A program made the position numbers and the translations under genes. Positions 22,827 through 34,400 of a stretch of DNA of 64,000 bases are shown here, in pieces. The notes beneath the pieces are model-generated. The model was not told where the DNA came from. It saw nothing but the letters and a program-made list of their open reading frames with translations, and did no database searches. The stretch covers positions 61,550,069 through 61,614,068 of the forward strand of contig NC_060254.1 in the NCBI RefSeq assembly GCF_921293095.1, written 5' to 3'. Numbering within the stretch: the first letter of the stretch is position 1; every line of letters starts with the position of its first letter. This DNA comes from Ischnura elegans (Eukaryota; Arthropoda; Insecta; Odonata; Coenagrionidae).

Positions 22827-24127
22827 CGAGAGGGGACCCAAAAGTAACAGGAGTAGCACTGTGGGGGGGCGGTTGAATGGGGGATTGGTTTTTCCCGTAA
22901 AAGGTTCTAAGCCTTGACATTTCCTGAGTCAGTGCGTGAATCCCGATAGCTCTGAGTGCATCCGTTTGTCTGTGGGATTTTTTTTGGTTTGCCAACTTTT
23001 TCTGTTTCAGCAAAAATGTGTAATGGGCAACTGCTGGGAGCAACGCACGGCTGTGAAGTTTTGTTTTTTGATGGGGAAAACTCCCGCAGAAATTCTAGTG
23101 ATGCTGAAAACTGCTTATGGGGATAATGCCCTGAGTAAAATATGTGTCTACAACTGGTTTCTGCGTTTCAAGAATATAGAGATGTCGATTGATAACTATC
23201 CTCGTTCAGGGGACCCGTTAACATCAAGAACAGACGATGTTGCGAAAAGCAACTCCCTCATTCGTGAGGACCGTCGCCGAACCATTGACGAACTTTGTGA
23301 GCTGTCTGGAGTGCCATGGAGTTCCATTCAAAGGATTTTATCTGACGAATTACACATAAGAAGGGTTGCAACCTAACTTGTCCCTCACCTTCTCACTGAC
23401 GACCAAAAGGAGCGTTGCCTTTATGCCTGCCTGGAGCTGCAAGATCAGATGGAATAAGACCCAAATTTTTTTGATAAAGTGATTACTGGTGATAAATTGT
23501 GGTGCTACAGCTATGACCCAGAAACAAAGCAGCAATCAAGTTAATGAAAGACAGCCAACTCCCCCCACCCAAAAATGTATGCCAAGTGAAGTCGAACATC
23601 AAGACAATGCTCATTTGCTTCTTCGACTGCAGAGGTGTTGTGCACACAGAATTTGTTCCTCCGGGCCAGATAGTAAACCAGTGATTCTACTTGGAGGTTT
23701 TGTGGAGGTTTAGGGAAAATTTCTGGAAGAAAAGGGCGGATCTTTGATGCACAGGTGATTGGTTCTTCCACCACGACAACGCGCCACCCACATCGTCTGT
23801 AAAGTGGTTTTTGACAAAAAAACTGTATGACACCAATTGTTCATCCCCCTATTCACTGGACCTTGACCCCTGTGACTTCTTTTTATTTCCTATACTGAAA
23901 ATGGACATGAAAGGAAAAGGTTTAAGAAATGTAGAAGTGTTGAAACAAAAATCGCTGCTAGGCCTAAAGAACATTGATTTAAAAATTGCTTTGAACAGTG
24001 GAAGAAACGATTAGATAAATGTATTGGTCAATGGGGATTACTTTGAAGGTGATAAAAAGTTGGTGAGATAGTATTGATTAATAAAATAGTTATTGCGTAA
24101 TTCCCGTTGTTTTTGGGTCCCCCCTGG
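22827..24127 (+). mobile_element. mariner-type transposon, full-length but broken
   Basis: The 1,301-bp length is typical of mariner. The ends CGAGAGGGGACCC and, inverted, CCAGGGGGGACCC sit between TA at 22825-22826 and 24128-24129. The + strand encodes a SETMAR-like transposase. The first 146-codon frame (22936-23376) holds the helix-turn-helix part, with GKTPAEILVMLKTAYGDNAL, YNWFLRFKN and PRSGDPLTSRTDD. The second part holds VPHLLTDDQKER and the first catalytic aspartate in ITGDKLWCYSYDPETK. Later pieces hold FHHDNAPP and SLDLDPCDFFLFP, so all DD34D regions are recognisable. Several stops and frameshifts, for example directly after RRVAT, make it non-functional. Confidence 0.88.
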
Positions 24128-24129
24128 TA

Positions 24130-24615
24130 TGTATATGATAACACATAGGTACAGAGTAGGTGAAAAAATTTTACTTTGCACAACAATACACTAAGAGCTT
24201 GTCTAGTTTTTCCCATCGAAATTCAAATTATGCTCCCAGTTAAAATATTGCAATGTCCATAATGTTTTCCATCACCAGAGGAAAGCATACTGTATTTACC
24301 CGTAGAAGTCATGCATTTTTTATCTGGAAATGGCAGTGGAAAAAAGGAGGTTTACACGGCATACACTAAGCCTCCAAATTTTAATGTAAGCCACGTACCA
24401 TTTTCCTTCAAATTCTTTTCCTTTATTTCTTCAGGGTTTAACATTGAACTAGGAAACCATCGCAGGAATTACATTTCCAACATTATTTACATTACCTTAT
24501 TAATCACGGTAACGTAAATTTATTGATTTAGCAACGAATCACGAGTTCCTGTATTAGACTGCACCCAAAAAGCACTAGGAATTTTTTTTTCCTCACAAGC
24601 CAGCTCAAAAATGAT
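24130..24615. other. Intergenic DNA
   Basis: Nothing recognised. Confidence 0.4.
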
Positions 24616-24790
24616 AGTGTGCGGCAGTGACGTCATGGCAAAATTAGTAGTGCCGGAACACACTTTCCTTGACTTATTTTAGAAGTGAAATATTACTGTT
24701 TTTTTACAAGTTATAATTTACATTTCATTACAATTTCTTTGTTTTGGTTACGAATGTATAAATAAGAATTTTTGAAACAACAAAATTTGA
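24616..24790 (+). repeat. Dispersed repeat (second copy at 39.57-39.75 kb)
   Basis: It begins CAGTGACGTCATGGCAAAAT and keeps TTTTAGAAGTGAAAT and TTTGTTTTGGTTAC in the same order and spacing as 39572-39745. It is about 175 bp with no coding content. The class is unknown. Confidence 0.6.
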
Positions 24791-27549
24791 TAAAAATGAT
24801 ATTTGACTATTATGCCGTTTGTAAACCAGAGGCGGAACGGCATTCTGGCACCATGAAACCCCTGGTGAGCGAGATACATGAGAGCGAGGCTTACAGGAGT
24901 AAATACGGCAGTTCCTTTTATATGAGATCCTATAGGATGGCTATGGCGATGGCTAATGGTTCAATTAATGACATTAGAAAATGAACATTTTGGCTAAAAA
25001 GAAAAGAGTAAAGTATTGGCATCATTTGGACGTTGATGTATCTATAACACCCTTATGTCAAAACTATAGCTTCATTCAGCGTCTTATATCCATGATCATA
25101 ATTTTCACTGAACTAGCTGGGCAATGTCTGCTGATAGTTGGTTGGATCTCAATTAACTTTTATGCTCAAAACCACGACTTTGGAATCTAAAGCGAGAAAG
25201 ACCACCACTGAAAAAATTTTAAAATTAGATTTGATATCGAAGACGAGAATAATTACACTACTATCAACATTATCATAACAAAAAATAATTGTATCATTCC
25301 AATCTTTAATTTCGTTTCTGAATCATACAGAAGTAAAAAAAACAATATGTTTGCTACCACTGACATACAGAATCCTCTTCACATTTTCTCATACATTCAC
25401 GCACACACACACAGATTTCAACAAATGTCATATTGACTGCTACAACATGTTTACTACATGAAAAAGCACCTTGTCATACTTGTTAATCAAAATTGGTTAA
25501 CAAGTGCGATGCGCAAAAATTAAAAATAAAATAATCAAATTTTTTATTAAAAACGTACTTTGATTTGATTCCATGCATTTTAAAATCAACAAAAGCATGA
25601 GGTAGAACACTCAAAATTATTAGTCAAATCAAATGTCGATGGATTTCTAAGGACCTTAAACTAAAAAAAATATATGTATATGTTGAATACTATTAAATAC
25701 TTTCCTCATATGTATGAATTCATATAAGCTGAGAACAATACACAGATTAGCCAAAAAAAAGTTAAAATACCAAAACAGGGTAAAAATGATAAAAGTAAAA
25801 ATGACATACTTAATGACAACTAGGAGATTTGTGGAAAAAAACTTATTACAAACAACAAGAAATATTTAAAAAATATACCATTAATTAACAGAGACCTCAT
25901 GCCTAGATTTTTCAGTATGATGCCTATTTCCAAGTAAAGTTGCAACTAATATCCGTTGTTTATAGCCATTCACCATTCCACAAAACATCTTGTATATTCA
26001 CATGTAGCACATACACACAAATCCTTTCAACAAAATAATTCAGTCTTCTTTTACAAAACAGTGGAATGATTCACCATAGCATTTCCACCACCTGCTTTCT
26101 TTGCACATGATGAATGTTATGATACTAGAACATACCTGATAAAATACATAAAAGTTTATAAGCCAAATAACATAACATTGCAAAAGTTGAAAAACTACAT
26201 AGCTGCTGCTGAGCATCCCATGGAAAATGTGAGAGTTTATATATAAGAGAAATATCATAAAAATATGAATCCCTTTAAATACCTAAAATTTTGACGAATA
26301 TGGCAATAAACCTGCGTCAGATTTAACGTACGAGGTCAGTAAATCATAATTTGTAATAACCATAAATCAGTCAAGCATGGCAAGATGAGGCACATAATAG
26401 TGCAGAATAAAGAACTGAAGAGAATAACTCATTCTTCCAGCAAGCTCAATCATACGTAACTTTACACACATACATGCTTATGCACACAAACTTACATAAG
26501 CAGGATCTATACTTTCTTTCAGATTAATAGATGCTAAAAATTTTTCTTTAATGCCGCAGGAACAAATGTATTGTTCCAAATGCAATATTTTTTTTGTAGT
26601 CAGCACTTAGTAACTGATGATGGATTACTACAAACTAAATACACTGAATGGCAGGCAAAGATCAGTTGAGAAGACTACCTCACCAATCAACTAAGACCTG
26701 TTACCCTTCGTCACATCTTTTCAATGTTTAAATGTTAAACAGGAGCAAAACTTTTTATACTAACCAAATAGTATCAATAAGTTTTAAAAGATTTTTTTCT
26801 TTTTGGATTAAAGGCATTTGGAATTGCATTATCTAATGCAGAGTCCTCAATCATGTCAATGTGAAGCCTTCTGGGTACTCAGCCCTGTATATTTAGTTCT
26901 GATACTCAATTGTTTCAACTTTTAAACAATCACCTAACATGCAAAATTGCACATGCTATAACAGTAATATCTTTAAAAACTCCTAAAGTTTTCTAAAACA
27001 ACTTTGAGACTCACTATTCGGGTGTTCCGATTATAATTCATGAATGGCATACATCAACATGCCCAAATATATGGTATTGTTATTTCTGGCAAAGAATGCT
27101 TTTCCTAATACACCTAATTTTCCTGCAATTAGTTTGGTAAAGGTATAAAATGCTTTCAAATTTATGTTAAACTCATTTGAAGTATAATTTCATTTTGGGG
27201 TTAATTTGATTTTTGAATCATTCTTCTTTGAGGTTAAAAAACAAACTTGTATAAAAATTGCCAGTATTTGCAACTTCACATGCTTACATAAAAATTCCTG
27301 AGTAACATAACAGTAAACAATATGGCAGAATTATTGAGCACAGATTACAACAATAATCATGCCCAAATACATACATTGGAGGGCACTTAGACCAATACAA
27401 GAGAGCATTTTCATTTGTGCTGAGAGGACAATGTACAGAACACTTCCAATATCAATATTTAGAAGAACAGATACACCACACATCCCATTCTTCTGATATC
27501 CCTTCCTCAATTAGGGGAATAGTGCATTGAGTGCTAGGAAGCAAAGTGG
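24791..27549. other. AT-rich DNA between the repeat and the Homer 3' end
   Basis: No gene is supported. Part of it could be Homer 3' UTR, since no clear AATAAA was found close to the stop codon. Two consecutive + strand frames at 24772-25190 (70 and 69 codons) have no recognised motif. A short CA-type microsatellite lies near 25399-25413. Confidence 0.4.
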
Positions 27550-27790
27550 TCAGAGATTTCCTGGGATTAGACTCTCAATTTTCCCTATATTTCTACAGAC
27601 AGAGAGTTCCACAAGTTCATGGCATCAGACACAAAAAAAAGCCCATCTTCGATGCCTGACTTAACATTCAATATGCCAATGCAATAATCAACTTCCACAG
27701 ATAATACTATCAAAGAGAATCTTGCCCTCACTACATATTTAAAGATGGCTTTTATGTCAACATTCAAGACATGGGCGAAGTGTCCTGCTC
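27550..27790 (-). mobile_element. Possible LINE C-terminal scrap
   Basis: On the minus strand the short frame ends DAMNLWNSLSVEI. LWNSL followed by a short tail is the usual C-terminal motif of Jockey-like RT proteins. Only about 60 codons are open, so this is tentative. Confidence 0.4.
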
Positions 27791-28297
27791 ATTCTTTTCT
27801 ATCACCAAAACAGGATATAGTACCACCAATTCACCAAAAATACCAATGAGGGATAACATGGACCTACATAAATACATAGAGGCATTAGAGATAGATCAAA
27901 TCATTTGAGCTTCCAGGACAAAGAATCTTGTTCAACGTAAGGACGACAGGGAAAACTTATCACTTCCCATGCTTTGCCTGTTCATTAAATCCAGAAAGGG
28001 AAGAAGAAAAACTAGGAAGAGGTTTGGGTCCATTATTACTTCTTGAGCAGACATTTCTTGTAGTGGAAAAGGAAGACTACATTCAACTGTGAATAGGCTA
28101 TGAGGTTGCGTGTGAAATGTGGTTCTAGGAGTGCTCTCAGGTTAGGCAATGGCCACGGGTCAAAGGGGAAATGGTCAAACGATAGTCTCCTCCCTTCCCT
28201 CCAAGACAATGCTTTTTCCTCTTCCAATTGGAATAACTCCCCCACCCCCTTTGTCGCCCATGAAAAGATGATCCTGGGGTGGAGGAATGTAGTCGCA

Positions 28298-28483
28298 TCA
28301 CGTTTGTAGAGCAGTTGCAATCTCCCGATGGATGTTGGCCAGCTCCTGAACACGTTGTGCTAACTGGGCATTGACTGTGTCTAGCACTCGACGCTGTGAC
28401 TCTTGAGCTGCTAGTGCTGTTTCGAGTTGTTCCTGGCAGGCAGCTAAGGCGCTGGTCAACTGTGCATTTGCATCTTGTAGGCT
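28298..28483 (-). CDS. homer: Homer terminal exon, C-terminal leucine zipper
   Basis: The acceptor is TATTTTATAG. It encodes 61 codons starting [20 protein letters not shown] and ending [11 protein letters not shown], then TGA. The leucine/alanine heptads form the tetramerisation zipper of Homer. Confidence 0.93.
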   Translation of the reverse strand, partial: SLQDANAQLTSALAACQEQLETALAAQESQRRVLDTVNAQLAQRVQELANIHREIATALQT

Positions 28484-31400
28484 CTATAAAATAATTCACC
28501 AAATAAATTTATCCATGAGTTTTTTAACACGCACTTGTTCGAAGCCACAACTATGAAAGGTACTCATGCACAACAATATGTGAAACTATCATGCAACAGA
28601 CTTTTTGAGGATGAATGCATGAATGAGAGTTTATTTATGCTCTGGTTTTCATCATAAGAGCAAATACAAACACATACAACAACTTCAGCTCAAACAAAAA
28701 CAATATAAATACATCTGGCACAATTTTTTTGGCGACAAAAACAGAAAATATACTTCCAAGAATAAATTAACACAAGTATGCAATAGGAACATACGGAAAC
28801 AAACATGAGAAAGAGAAAAATCAGACAAAAAACTTCCAGATAAACTAGTGACAGCACACCTTAAAAATAAATACCAAATATTAAATTTACCAACATAATT
28901 GATCACCTAGGTAATAATTGAATAGCTTTTCTTTAAAAAAGGATAGAGACGAGGAATCTTTCAAAAAGATCAGTAGGGAATTCCATAAATTACAAGAAGA
29001 GGTTAGGTATTATTTGTCCGAGGTGTAGGACGTAGGAAGGGTTAGTTCTAGTGGTTCTAGAATCAGAGGCTGATTTTGATTTAAACATGTAAAAAATACA
29101 TGCTGGGTATCAAGTCTTAAAGAAGGTGAAAAAAATGATCCAAGTAAATATTTCCTACAAGAAGAGGTTCTAAACAATGATAAATCAGGCCTTGGTGGCG
29201 GCCGGGTAAAGTCCTCGCCTGCCAATCCGAAGATAGTGGGTTCGAGTCCCACCTTGGTAGGTTGTCCCTTCCTAATACATGGTTGTATATGATAATCATT
29301 GTTACGCATTATTTCCCCCATGTAAAAAAGGCCTCAAATGAGCTGTTTTTGGGGCGATGAAGATAAATAAATTGTGAAGGTGATGGGAGATGTGATCATC
29401 TTTACGAATATCAAGGACAAATCTAACATAGGAATTTAAGGGCCGCTGAAGTTTGTTCTCTAATTCCAATGGAAGGTCATCATAGACCAAGAAACAGTAA
29501 TCAAGTGATGGAAGTGCTGAAAAAGTGCAAGCAAGTCAAAAACTAAGGTTAAAGATGGAATGATGCTAACTGAGCAAGAAGAGGTACAGAATAGAAGGAA
29601 GGAACAGGCAGGAGAGATTGAGTTTAGAGGAGGAAAGTGCAGTGGAGGAGGATAATCTTGGGCTGAGTATCTTAGACGTGGAAATCAACAAACACTAGGA
29701 AAGCAGCAGGTGAGGACAATATACCACGTGAGCTTCCGAAGAGTCCAGGAAGGGATAGTAGGAAAAACTTTTTCGAACTAGAATGCAGGATCATTGAGGA
29801 GGGATAGATTTCGTGAAGACAGTTTTAATTCTGCAACCAAAAAAGAAGAAAGCTGTAGAATGAGGAGATTATAGGACTATTAGCCTAATATTGCAGGCAG
29901 CAAAAGTGGTACTGAGAATATTGAACAGATGAATGGAGGCAAGGGCAAACTAATATTCATGTGAAGACCAGTTTAGTTTTCGAAAAGGGAAGTCAACTCG
30001 TGATGCTATTGCAATATTGAGGTCCCTGGTAGAGAGGACCCTAGACTATGACCAGGACATGTATACCTGTTTCGTGGATTTTGAAAAAGCATGGCGTTGA
30101 TTTTGAATACAGTGAACTAGGTAATGTTAATGGATATTCTCAAGAAAATAGGTGTAGATTGGAGGGATAGGTGACTGATTTGCAATCTGTGTATGGCCCT
30201 GACTGTGCAAGTGAGGGTAGCGGACGGACAATCAGGGTGGGCAAGTATTGGCTGAGGAGTGAGGCAAGGCTCTATTGCCGCTGCTTTTTAATAGGCACGT
30301 TAAGGAGATGATAAGAGAAGCGTGGGATGAGTTGGAAGCTGGAGTGAAAGTGGGAGTAATGAAATTTAAATCTGTTAGGTTTGCCGATGATAGGCATTGA
30401 TTAGCTAGACAGCAGGGGGACTGCAGGCTCCAGTGGATGCGTTAGACAAGCAATGCGAGAAGTATAGGTTTGAGGATTAACCACTAGAAGATCAAGGTCA
30501 TGCAGCTTTGTAAAGCATCACGAGTGAGGAATGTGCCACTCAAGATAAAGGTAGATGGGAATAAACTTGAGCAGGTAGAGCAATTCAACTATATACAGTG
30601 CAACCTCGATATAACGACACCCCACGGTGCACTAATAAACACTCGCTATAGTGAATTGTCGCTTTACCGGAGGTGTAGCAAATAATAGCCAATATACCTG
30701 TTGTGAACATATATACAGGAACAGGAATGGTGCGGCGACAGATAAACATCTATCCGATAAACGTAAGCATAAATCCAGACGAAAGGCGATGTTTTTTTTG
30801 CATCACTAAATTTCCTTACTCAAACAACGACTAACTATTCAAACAATTTATAAGCGCCGCACTGAATAAAAATCATGGAAAGCATTGTTTCGTCAATCAT
30901 TATGCCAATTCACAACCAACGAAGCCATTTTTTTATGCACTTAATTAGTTCATTTACGTGATCATTCTATTATTTTGGTATTTTCCACTGAAAATTCAAA
31001 AATTAATTGATAAAACAGTATCGCGGTCATTTAATGCCTCAAATGTTTCCATTGGTGTATGTTTATTGTTTCTGTACGTTAAGCGGCAGTGAAGTGAAAT
31101 AATGCATTACATTTGTTTCTACAGGCGAAAACGGTGGAAGGTTGTATAACGCTGCCACCTTGGAAGACCTTTTTCTATCAGATAATGTAATATCTTCATC
31201 ATCTACGGTAAAAAGTTTGCTAAGCTTGAAAAATGATGTGATTAAAATTGCCGTTGTTGAAAAAAAGTTTCTTTTTGAGTGTTACGCTCGCGACGTATTT
31301 TAAATAACACACCGAGTTTACCACGGCACTGCAAACGAGAGTTAGTTGTTCTGTGAGTTCTTCCAGCGGCCACCAGGGGATGCTCGGCTACCCACGTGAC

Positions 31401-34400
31401 AAAAGAGAGCGCCAGTACGACTCCGACCACTGACGCGAATAGTTCACCCTTGTAAATCCGCAACGGAGAATAAATACGTCCATCCGGACAATTCACGCTG
31501 AGTATCATTGCTTCGTACATCCTACATCATCGCTAAGGCGCACTACCTACCTTTAGAGGCATCATTGCAAGAAATACCTCATACTGCAAGGGTTTTTTCG
31601 GGGAGTTGTATGTAAAAAAAAGTTCTGTTTCGTCTATGTTATATGACGCGGGGAATACTTCTAAAGATACTTATGATCGAAGTCCTTTCTTCCTCGACTT
31701 CGGGTTTACACCGCAGGCATCACCAGCAATTATGAGGGGAGATAACTCTTTGGTGCTTCGCATTAGTATAATCAACCTTCCGCACTCTTAAAATTCTCGA
31801 TTCGCAATCTATCCTTGAAATAATCCGCTTTAGGCTTGGGCGTAGCCTCTTTCTCAGAAGTTCCCGCAGATTTGAATGGGCAAAACCACCCGAACAAATC
31901 TCCATATAACTCTTCATCGTCTGCATTCCTTGGGCACTTTTTTTTTTTTTTAATTTTCAGAGCGAATGGGAAGATCAATTAATTTCGACACTCTCATATT
32001 ACTCCTTTATTTTTATTTTCTCGCTTAGACGTGTTTGGTGTTTTTTGGCCATGGTGACTGCCTGCCATCAAATGCTTTCTATTCACGCAACTCACGAACG
32101 TGCGGGTATGCTGCCGACTGCTTTCTGCCGCCCGAGGAACAAAAGAAGATGAAGCATTCACGAATGCTAATGCCACAATATTTTCACCAAAATTAACTAC
32201 TTATTTATCGAACGACAGTTTACTACATAAATTTGAGACTGAGCACTCCATCAACTTCATTTCTAACAGATCGCTAGCAATTACAGAGGTTAAGGAGTCT
32301 TGATGAAAGTCTTCCGGCGGTGAAACCCTCGCTATGGCGAGAGCCAACACCAAAAGGGTCTCGTAAAAACGAATTTTTTAACACGCTTATTATAGGGTCA
32401 ATTGAGGGTGCATCGGCTATCTCTCGTTATAGCGGGAGTGTCGCTATAGCCCGTACTCGCTTTAACGAGGTTCCACTGTATTTAGGCAGCACATTAGAGG
32501 AAAACGAATACAGTATAAGGACATCAGGAAGAGAATTAGCAAAGGAGGCGTTCATGAACAAGGAGGAGCTTATGAGAGGTTTGCTAGTCCAGAATTTATA
32601 GAAAAGGTTGGTGAAGAGTCTCATCTGGAGTGCAGCGCTTTACGGTGCAGAAACTTGGATACTTAGGAAGGAGGACGAGAGAAGACTGGAGGCATTCAAG
32701 ATGTGGGTGTGGCAAAGAATGGAGTAGGTGAAGTGGACACAGAGGAGAAGGCAAGACAAAGTGCTGGATATAGAGGGTGAGGAGAAACAGCTTTTAGATG
32801 AGATACGGAGGAGACAGAAGGCATGGATGGAGGGAGTATTTAGCTGGGAGGAGAGGTTGAAAACAGTGTTAGAGGGTATTATGTTAGGTAAATGAGGGAG
32901 AGGAAGGAAAAGAAAAGGATATTTAGATAGAATGAAAGGGAGTAGGCCTTATTGTGAATTGAAAAGGGAAGTACATGAAGGAAGAGGAGACTGCCAGAAT
33001 TCTTTTTAAGTACTCCATGGAAATCTACCTTAATCGGTAGAATACTATGACAATAATATCTAATAATATACTGGGAGATGCTTGCTGAGATGGAGCTGAA
33101 AGACACTTGCATAAAGTGGTATGAATCACAGTGCATCTACAATGCAAACTAACATTACGTACCTACTTTGAGGAAATGACTAACAGTCAGTGGCGGGCCA
33201 CTAGTGGAGGGCCAAGATGGGCCCATAATTTTTTTTAGCCCACCCTCTGGCTCGCCCAAATAAGGCAGGCAAATTTCAGAATCGAAGTCCACAGCTCAAC
33301 TTTATTTTATAAAATTAAAATAAATTGTGTATAGATATGTATAGGCATACGGAAAACCACTCTGCTAATTTGCTAAAAAATTTGTATTGTCCATATTAAC
33401 TCTGTAAAATATAATATAATATCTTTATTGTTCTGTAGGTCATACATGCGACATAGAACATTGTCAGGGAGGACATCAAAACATACATGTTGTCATAAAC
33501 TATCAGACAAAAATTCATTTACATTGTAATAACCCTTAGGCTGTAGAAATTTTTTAAATTCTGTCTTAAAAACATTAATATTTGAAATATGTTTTATACT
33601 CATAGGCAATTTGTTAAAAATAAGCAAGGCAGAGTGATGTGGACCTCTTTTGGCACATAATTGTTGTAAGATATGTATATTTTCACTTCCACGGGTCAGA
33701 TAATCATGAACCGAGGAGTTTGGTAAAAATAAGGTAGGGTTCTTTTTTACAAATAATGCACAGTAAAAAATGTACATACTTGGTAGTGTCATTATATTAT
33801 ATTTTAGAAATAATGGCTTTCCAGGAGACCTGATGGACACATTTGCCATAACTTTCAAAGCTCTTTTTTGCATAGAGAATGCCCTAGCAGCAGCACTTGT
33901 GTTTCCCCATAAAACTACACAATAAGCCAAGTGAGAATGAATTTTGGCATAATATATCAATTTCAGTATTTCTAATGAAGTAGTTAGAGCCAATTTGCGA
34001 ATCATATATATTCCCACTGCCATTTTGCTAACTAAATCCTCAATATGATATTGCCAATCAAGGTTTTCAGTTAATTTCAGCCCTAAAAATTGTGTAGAGC
34101 TAGACTGCTGAATGGCTGTTGATGAATTAGTCTTAAGTAGAGGACTCGTTTCTGGAGGACTAATTTTGTGATGGAAATTTAAAAAACATGTTTTATTTCC
34201 ATTCAATTTTAAGTTATTACTTTTACACCAGCCAATCATCTGAGCTACTGATGAGCGTGCCACATCAATCACCTCCCCTGTCTTATTACCAAAACTCAGA
34301 GTAGTAGCATCGTCAGCATATAAAATGACTTTACTCTGATGCAGATGAGATGGTAGGTCGCTAATAAAAATGATGAATAATAGTGGCCCTAGAATAGATC

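Noticed and set aside
24772-25190. Two consecutive + strand frames of 70 and 69 codons
   Set aside because: No family features or splice signals, and the first starts within a dispersed repeat.
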